From Smallanthus sonchifolius (taxonomy: Eukaryota > Streptophyta > Magnoliopsida > Asterales > Asteraceae), in NCBI GenBank assembly GCA_023525975.1, contig CM042043.1:35970001-36034000 (forward strand): a stretch of DNA of 64,000 nt. The letters are read 5' to 3'. The position numbers and the translations under genes are program-made. Positions 57,778-64,000 of this stretch are shown here, in pieces. How positions within the stretch are numbered: position 1 is the first letter of the stretch; each line of letters opens with the position of its first letter. The notes beneath the pieces were generated by a model, which saw nothing but the letters and a program-made list of their open reading frames with translations, did no database searches and was not told where the DNA came from.

Positions 57778-58821
57778 TGTAACATTTTTGGGTTTTATTT
57801 TCTTTATTCAATGTAAAACAATTCAATTCCAGTTCTAATGCAACGTTTAAATTCATTTTGTGCAACAACTAACCATAGTATCAGTACGAATCCTCAAAGT
57901 TCGATTCACGTTTATTTAAAATTCTTATATATATATATATATATATATCTAAATATATACATGTACATATACATTGATACATCTCACAAGTGCATACAAT
58001 CACACGATTTACAAGTGAGTCTACACAACGGTTTGAACCCAAACAACTTGATTTGAAAATCATGGGAATTCATCAAAGTCAAAACAAAAAAATCGTCTGT
58101 TTGACTTTTAAAAGTCAAACAGGGCCGATTTTCACTAATCAAACATCAAGGATCGACCCAATCAAGTGCTGTGGATTTCCACCTCGTGTACAAGCCTAAA
58201 TCGGCCCAATCCGAACCATTTCAACAAATCAACTCGTTCAAATCAGCGACGAATTCAAAATTTAAACGAGTTTGACTTAAGATAGTCAAACCCGTAGCAA
58301 TCTCCACTCAATTCGAAAAATTTACGCATTGTAATCCCGAAATTCACTCCTCAATCAATGTTCGCGTGTACCTAGACTTTATCAGAACTCAATTCGATCC
58401 GAATCACTGAATTACCACGTGATTAATCGTCCGCATCGGTTGCGGTCAAATTTGAAACCAAATCAAACGATTTCGATAAAGTTAATCAAATTAAAACCCC
58501 CTCTCACCTTCACACACCTCACACCAAACTTCCGGAACCCTCAATTGGTACCCAATACACTTCCCGTCGTCAATCGAGACTCAAGAACACCGAATCTGAA
58601 ATCGTAGCTGACTGCATTCGTGCCTCAATATTCACAAGTAAGTTTTATGTCGATCGATTCGTAATCAAGCTCCGAGCAAAAGCCCCTTACCAATTCATGT
58701 GAACAGAACCCATCGAGACCGATTTGGAATTCTAGGGTTCTTGTTCTTGGCATTTAAACTGATTTGGGGTTTTGTTTAATCTCGTGTTTTAAGCATTTAG
58801 AATTCGTAATATAATAGCGAA

Positions 58822-58893
58822 ACCATCTAGCCCAGCCGGTAAGCCATTGCACCGCCGGGCTAGATGGCGTCGGTTCGAAACCCATACACCACA
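58822..58893 (+). other. tRNA-like segment 1 in the G1 3' LTR
   Basis: A-box tagcccagccgg (matches TRGCNNAGYNGG) and B-box ggttcgaaacc (matches GGTTCGANNCC) about 45 bases apart. An 11-bp inverted repeat ccatctagccc / gggctagatgg surrounds the A-box. The 5' LTR copy (49772-50354) is split between the boxes by the hAT MITE. Confidence 0.55.
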
Positions 58894-58976
58894 GATTTAT
58901 CTTTTGCGCGTCTTGAACCAAATCCGGCCACACCCCGGAGTCGTAATAACACTTAGGGGAGCCAGGAATATGCACA

Positions 58977-59050
58977 TAGTAGTCCCTTGGTCTGGTGGTT
59001 AGGTGCAAGCCTCACACAGTGACCACTCGGGTTCGAACCGGGTGAACCAC
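58977..59050 (+). other. tRNA-like segment 2 in the G1 3' LTR
   Basis: Same as 50439-50512 with A-box-like tggtctggtggttagg and B-box ggttcgaacc, resembling tRNA-Glu or tRNA-Gly cores. Confidence 0.55.
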
Positions 59051-60564
59051 TTATATTTTTAAAACCATTTTTAAAACTCCAAAATTTTTATAAAAATTAT
59101 TTTTATAAACCCTACAACATTTTGAACAGAATAAAACTAAATTTTATAATTTTCAATATAAAATCACTATGATTACAAATTAGTTGTTAAAATGTCATTT
59201 TATTTAATTAACAAAAAAATTATATAAAGACATTTTGCAAAGTAATAATTTTTTTCACATTAGAAATATGATGAAAATATTTTTATAAAATACTTTTCCT
59301 TGAAAACAAAGTTTATAAAGTTTTATAAAATTTTAACTTTATTTAAAACAAACAAATACTTATTTTAAATGGTAAATAAATAAATAAATTTATTTATTAT
59401 TTATATAATTTACACTAAAGAGCTAAATGTATATTTATTAGATTTTATACATATCTTAATAAATAAATAAATAAATAAAGTAAAATTATTTATTTAATTT
59501 ATATTTAATATAGAACACACATTCTTATAAATAAATAAGAATATCATTTATTTAAATCATATTTAAATAAATATAATATCCATACTATTTTCCTAACTAA
59601 CTAAATAAATAATAATTATTGATTTATTTAGTTATCTAACCCAAACCCAGATTCAATTATTTTATAAACTATTTGATTTAATATTACATCGTGTAAATCA
59701 CAAACACCCTCAACTCAAAACCTTTGTGCACACACTCAATTAAATAATAGTCTTAGACTCAGATTTTTGGATACATTAGTAATTCAACATTTGTTACACG
59801 TTAGGTTAACCTTGTGAGGTTTCAATCATCATTCTACCGTCTAGCCGTGCGTGTTAGCTACACCTCTAATCAGGTGAGTATTACATAGCCTCTTTTACTC
59901 TTTTACACTTTTGGGGTGAAACATGAACGCTATACACACAACTATTTACACTTACACAAACTACACAAAACACAAATCTTATTTACATTCATGTGTGCAA
60001 AAATTTGAGCTTTATGTTTGAGTGCTATACGTGTTAACTATTTGTGTGCAATTTCATGTGCAATCATTAACTAATAACCCGACGGTTAACAAAGATAGAT
60101 CTATTGAGTCTGACAAACCCACCCAGATTGGGGTGATTGTTACCGACAACACAATTTGCATGCTAGTTACAAAGGTTTGATTGTACTTTAGTTACACATT
60201 AGTTACTCCCCATAAATGCCTTATTTATTCATGATATGTAAGGATTTGATCTTTCACAACTATATACTATCTATGTACAAACCTGTGTATGCTCACCAAC
60301 TTTTTAGTTGACATTATTTTATTCATGTTTCAGGTGATAACGTGTGAGTTGATCAAGATATGCTACACGTAGGACATGGACTTAGTTAAAAATTAAATAA
60401 AGAATATTATGAATTTCTTTTCGTATTTGTTTGAACTTGATTGTGTTTGGATATTTGAAATGAAGTTATGATTTAAAATATTTCAATATAGTAAACCTTG
60501 TGCTCATGAATAGTCTACATGTCCCGCCCCGACGTTAACTCGTCGGTTGGGGTGTGACAGTGTG

Positions 60565-62166
60565 CGCATGGTTGCGGGTTCGAAACCCACGCCCGAACCT
60601 ACTGCTCCTTTTGTTTTCTGTGATACCAAATCAGGCCCTGTCACCGGCATAGATTAAATCAAACCAGAACCAAGTTGTTTCAACTGTCAGTCCCCTGTTC
60701 TAGTGGTAAAACCTTTGACTTACACACAAACCACCCGGGTTCGAATCGGGTGGTCAGAATATATTTTTTGTAAACCGTTTTACAACCCCAAAAATTATAA
60801 AAAAATTATTTTTATGAACCATACATTATTTGTAACAGAATAAAACCGAAATTATTAATTTTCAATATAAGTTCATTTTATTATGAATTTTTATGGTTAA
60901 AAGTGTATATTAAAGGTTTAAAACAAAATTTTAGATATTTATATTAATTTTCAAATAAAAAGAAACCTTGTTCTTATAAAGTTTATAAAATGTTAACTTT
61001 ATTTAAAAATCAAATGCTTATTTATAAATGATAAATAAATAAATAAATTTATTTATTACAACCTAAACTAAAAAGTTAAATGTATATTATTAAACTTTAC
61101 ACACAAATATATTATTTACACCACTTTTTACGCTTCTTAACAAATAAATAAATAAAGTAGAAATTGTTTATTTAATTTATATTTTTTTATAATACATGCA
61201 CTATTTTTATAACTAAATAAATAAATAACAACTATTTAATGTTATTTAGTTATTTAAAACCCAAACCCTAACCTCAATTATTTTAAACTGTTCATTTCAA
61301 ACTTTCGTTTTATAAAACACAAGTGCAAATACAATAACCTACACATTCCATTATGCAACACAAACCCTTTGTACACACTTTCATTACAACCCTAGACTTG
61401 GCCTTAGACTGTTATACATGTTATTAATCTAGATTCATATATATTACACTCTAGGTTAACGTGGTAAGTTACAAGGAACACTTGCTACCTAGACACTTGT
61501 GCTAGCAACATCTTTGATACATGTGAGTATACATAGCCCCTTTTTCATTTTATACTTTTGGGGTGAAACATGATTTACTCTTTGAAACTTTTTGCATAGA
61601 TGCTTTATGCTTGAATGCTATGAGTTAAGACTACATATACATGACATTAGTACAATCATTAACTCCGTACAAGCCAACGGTTAACATTGATAGATCTATT
61701 GTGTCTGACAAACCCACCCGGTTGGGGTGTTTGTTACCGACTTTACATAAGGGTAACCTGCGTGTTATGCCTCAGTCACAAGGTTTGATTGTACACTTAG
61801 TTTAACTGTAGATTCTCCATAAATGTCATATATATCATGTATCGTATGAATTGTATAAAACATTTTGAACTTTACTTGTGGTGTCAAAACCTATGTATGC
61901 TCACCAACTATTTATAGTTGACCCTATCATTTTCATCAAGTTTCAGGTACCAATACTTGAGAATAAGTACAAGTTGCTTCACTTAGGACCGAGGACCTAG
62001 AATGAAATTTAAAGAAACTATTTATGTATTTTCTATTCTTGTATTGTGGAATTTGATGTTTTAATGAAATTGGTTGTTTAAATATTTCAACTTTAGTAAA
62101 CCTTGAGCTTTTGAACAGTCTACATGTCCCGCCCCGACGTATTCCGCCGTCGGTTGGGGTGTGACA
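60565..62166 (+). repeat. 5' LTR of G2, second part
   Basis: Continues from 48711 after the second GTGTG and ends GTTGGGGTGTGACA. Contains the B-box side of segment 1 (gcgggttcgaaaccc near 60574) and tRNA-like segment 2 (60690-60757). Many blocks match the G1 LTR (gacaaacccaccc, ggtgttt, ctcaccaac). Confidence 0.8.
60690..60757 (+). other. tRNA-like segment 2 in the G2 LTR
   Basis: A-box-like gttctagtggtaaaacc and B-box within cccgggttcgaatcgggt, close to a tRNA-Gly core. Same position relative to the LTR end as in G1. Confidence 0.55.
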
Positions 62167-62169
62167 GAT

Positions 62170-62181
62170 TGGTATCAGAGC
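62170..62181 (+). other. primer binding site of G2
   Basis: tggtatcagagc after the LTR end. Confidence 0.92.
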
Positions 62182-62946
62182 CTTGGTTATAGGGAATTAG
62201 GTTATTAGACACTTTTGACCTAGACTATAACCTTAGGACACCCACAATATGCCATGCTACTATATGATTACATGATTAATACTTGTGAGAATATTTTTAC
62301 ATGTTATCCTAAGTAACTTCAATACATGCTACAATACTTAATGGTTTATGTGTCACACTACTTGATAACTATTGTGCTTACATTCATTACTATCTACATG
62401 GTACCTATGTGTTTCACTAAGTGTTATCCTAATTTTTAAACACACACACATACACACCAAATCCTCCGTACACCTTTGAACTCACACACATGATACCATC
62501 GCCTCTCGTGAACAAAGACTTAAGCTATTGGGCCTAATACCCATTAATAATAAACTAAGAAGCCCACTTACCCTCCAAGAAGAACAAGCCTACTACAACA
62601 TATAAGCCTCACTTTCGGGCCTCAAGGCCCAGTCCACAACAATTCTCATCATGACCATGAGCCCAACAATAGTGTTATTAATACATAATGGCTGGAAGAG
62701 TGTGTAGGACCATGAGGGATTCTGACTAAGGAAAGATAGGGTACTTAAGTGTGTCCTAGTGACCCACCCCTCTTTCCTGGGAATTCTCCTCAGGGATACA
62801 TTGCTTATAGGTCAAGTGTATTTCTAAAATACTATTTGTGAAGGCTCGGTGTTATGACTAGTCAAACTCTAAACTTATGAGAACTCCTATGTCTAACACT
62901 CCATATTTCATTATCACTTACAACCTTTTATTGTTTTCTGCTAGAC
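62182..62946 (+). other. leader of G2
   Basis: 765 bases, no gene; begins like the G1 leader and shares tttcctgggaattc near 62774. Confidence 0.55.
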
Positions 62947-63543
62947 ATGGACTCCTACTCTCCTCCCTCCCCGGTATACCGTCCCGGAGAAGAGTCTGAT
63001 TGGGAAGAAGACATCGGGACACCCATGCATCGGTCACCAACACCCCCAGTTGCTAGACCAAGGTTTGATGTAAGGGCAGATTGGATTAGGAACACCTGCC
63101 CAAGACTTCGAACATCTGGATCACCCCCACCCAGGAACCCGTATCAGACACCCCACCTACACAATCAGTTACCACCCCCACTAAGAGACCCATATCTAAT
63201 GCCCGACCCGTATCATTCTAACCCGTGGGTAAGGCACACCATGGCACCCACTAGTGTTATGGGAATTCCAACCAATGACATTCACCAATATGTAAGGACC
63301 TCAGAATTTGAGAGGCAAAGGATGGAGCAGGGGGTAATGCACAACTTGCAACGACAGAGAATGGATAACCTAGCAAACCAATTAGGGCACCAAAAGGAAT
63401 TAATCTCCAACCTCGAAAAAGAAATATTGGAGAATCGTACGGAAACGGCTAGAGCTGAAGACAGATCGACTACCCGAGCGACCATAGCGGTGCTCGTCTT
63501 GGTGATTATCCTCCTTCTAGTGGAAAGCTACCAAAGACGTTAA
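62947..63543 (+). CDS. 198-aa Pro-rich coiled-coil protein with C-terminal membrane segment
   Basis: Intact ORF from ATG 62947 to TAA 63543, the first ORF after PBS and leader of G2. Residues 1-100 are Pro-, Ser- and Arg-rich with an acidic patch (EESDWEED); 112-172 are charged and probably coiled-coil (LANQLGHQKELISNLEKEIL); residues 179-192 (TIAVLVLVIILLLV) form a hydrophobic segment followed by ESYQRR at the end, the pattern of a tail-anchored membrane protein. There are no gag, protease or zinc-knuckle motifs. In G1 the same place holds gag. It may be a family-specific first ORF before gag, or the only gene of a non-autonomous relative. I do not recognise the family; the membrane call is from hydrophobicity only. 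Confidence 0.55.
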   Translation: MDSYSPPSPVYRPGEESDWEEDIGTPMHRSPTPPVARPRFDVRADWIRNTCPRLRTSGSPPPRNPYQTPHLHNQLPPPLRDPYLMPDPYHSNPWVRHTMAPTSVMGIPTNDIHQYVRTSEFERQRMEQGVMHNLQRQRMDNLANQLGHQKELISNLEKEILENRTETARAEDRSTTRATIAVLVLVIILLLVESYQRR

Positions 63544-64000
63544 CAGAAATTTTATTTATCGTCTTTAAATTTTCAGTTTGAGAACCATTTTCTTATGTTT
63601 TGAATGATGTTTACCATTTCAGCATTTAATAAATTTTATATTTATCCAATTCTAAAGTTATTATTCAATGATTTAATACGTTGAATGTGAATTTCATCCA
63701 TCATATTTAATCAAGATCCTTCAAGTATCACCTTCTCCATTCAATATGATTTAATCTCCTTCGTAAACAAATCATCATATTATATTTAAACAACCTCGTT
63801 ATTTTCAAACCAAATGTTTACCAAACTTTTAAAAGAGTATCAGAAATATCAAGTTCTCATAAACATTTTCACTTTGCAAGGGAATTTAATACAACCTATT
63901 TTATAAAAATATCACTTCCAATTTGATAAATAAGTATGATTTTCCTCATTAAAGTAATTATTTCTAGAACTTGGCTAAATTAATATACAACTACTTGATT
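63544..64000 (+). other. AT-rich region after the G2 ORF
   Basis: No coding frame or other feature recognised up to the window edge; interior of G2. Confidence 0.45.

Larger units (their letters stand above)
48712..60559 (+). mobile_element. Ty3/gypsy chromovirus G1 (Tekay-like)
   Basis: LTRs 48712-52549 and 57778-60559, PBS 52553-52564, gag-pol 53241-57743, PPT 57767-57777, TSD GTGTG (48707-48711 and 60560-60564). The target was the LTR of G2. The chromodomain-like end of pol and long LTRs fit the Tekay/Del clade. The two LTRs are almost identical outside two later insertions in the 5' LTR (hAT MITE and solo copia LTR), so G1 is young, yet pol has a deletion, a frameshift and a nonsense codon. 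Confidence 0.93.
57778..60559 (+). repeat. 3' LTR of G1
   Basis: TGTAACATTTTTGGG to GTTGGGGTGTGACA, 2,782 bp, uninterrupted. Shows the empty sites of the MITE and solo LTR in the 5' LTR. ATAA-rich stretches at 59380-59500. Confidence 0.93.
47492..64000 (+). mobile_element. chromovirus-related element G2 (runs off right edge, split by G1)
   Basis: 5' LTR from TGTAACAACC (47492) to TGTGACA (62166), interrupted by G1 at 48712-60559; PBS 62170-62181; leader; ORF 62947-63543. LTR sequence totals about 2.8 kb, like G1. The leader starts like that of G1 (ttagacac and cctagactataac blocks) but the first ORF is different. The 3' end is beyond the window. Confidence 0.78.

Overview
This window is plant nuclear DNA from a gene-poor, repeat-rich region. 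I see no host gene. Almost every base can be assigned to LTR retrotransposons (Ty1/copia and Ty3/gypsy) inserted into one another. tRNA-iMet-type primer binding sites, 5-bp target site duplications (TSDs), plant-type copia and chromovirus polyproteins and a hAT-type MITE all indicate a flowering plant. The copia accessory ORF (longin-like annotated in Tanacetum-type genomes, from memory) suggests Asteraceae; that family assignment is inference.

Left part (1-5348): the 5' end of a minus-strand copia element running off the left edge (gag start at 300), a minus-strand gag-only copia derivative with both LTRs (1195-4218), a copia gag fragment (4560-4830), and the 3' end of a long-LTR gypsy-like element. 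That element's 3' LTR (5349-43564) encloses the large nest.

Nest (5349-43564): the gypsy-like LTR holds a minus-strand Athila/Tat-like LTR (5870-41795). That LTR holds copia element C3 (7349-41688, TSD AAACA). The gag of C3 is split by a minus-strand long-LTR LARD (10699-32351, TSD GATGA) and by a small minus-strand element (32421-34257, TSD AAATC). One LTR of the LARD is split by copia element C1 (18164-31322, TSD TCCAT). C1 and C3 belong to one lineage: LTR, PBS, gag, pol, a conserved spacer, then a roughly 1,000-codon accessory ORF with its own apparent promoter and 5'-UTR intron, PPT, LTR.

Right part (43565-64000): a hAT-like fragment, a gypsy LTR fragment, a broken copia integrase region, an Athila/Tat-like LTR fragment, then chromovirus G2 (from 47492, running off the right edge). 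The 5' LTR of G2 is split by chromovirus G1 (48712-60559, TSD GTGTG). The 5' LTR of G1 carries a complete hAT MITE and a solo copia LTR. All identifiable gag/pol genes carry stops or frameshifts; the only intact ORF of interest is a 198-aa tail-anchored-looking protein in G2.

The most interesting signal: LTRs of at least four families carry arrays of 14-21 bp palindromes directly upstream of the TATA box, each family with its own palindrome, in the best arrays spaced about 33 bp apart. In C1 and C3 the same arrays also precede a second, internal promoter that would drive the accessory ORF. This looks like a two-part cis-motif plus accessory-protein system, possibly analogous to VANC anti-silencing in VANDAL transposons (hypothesis).
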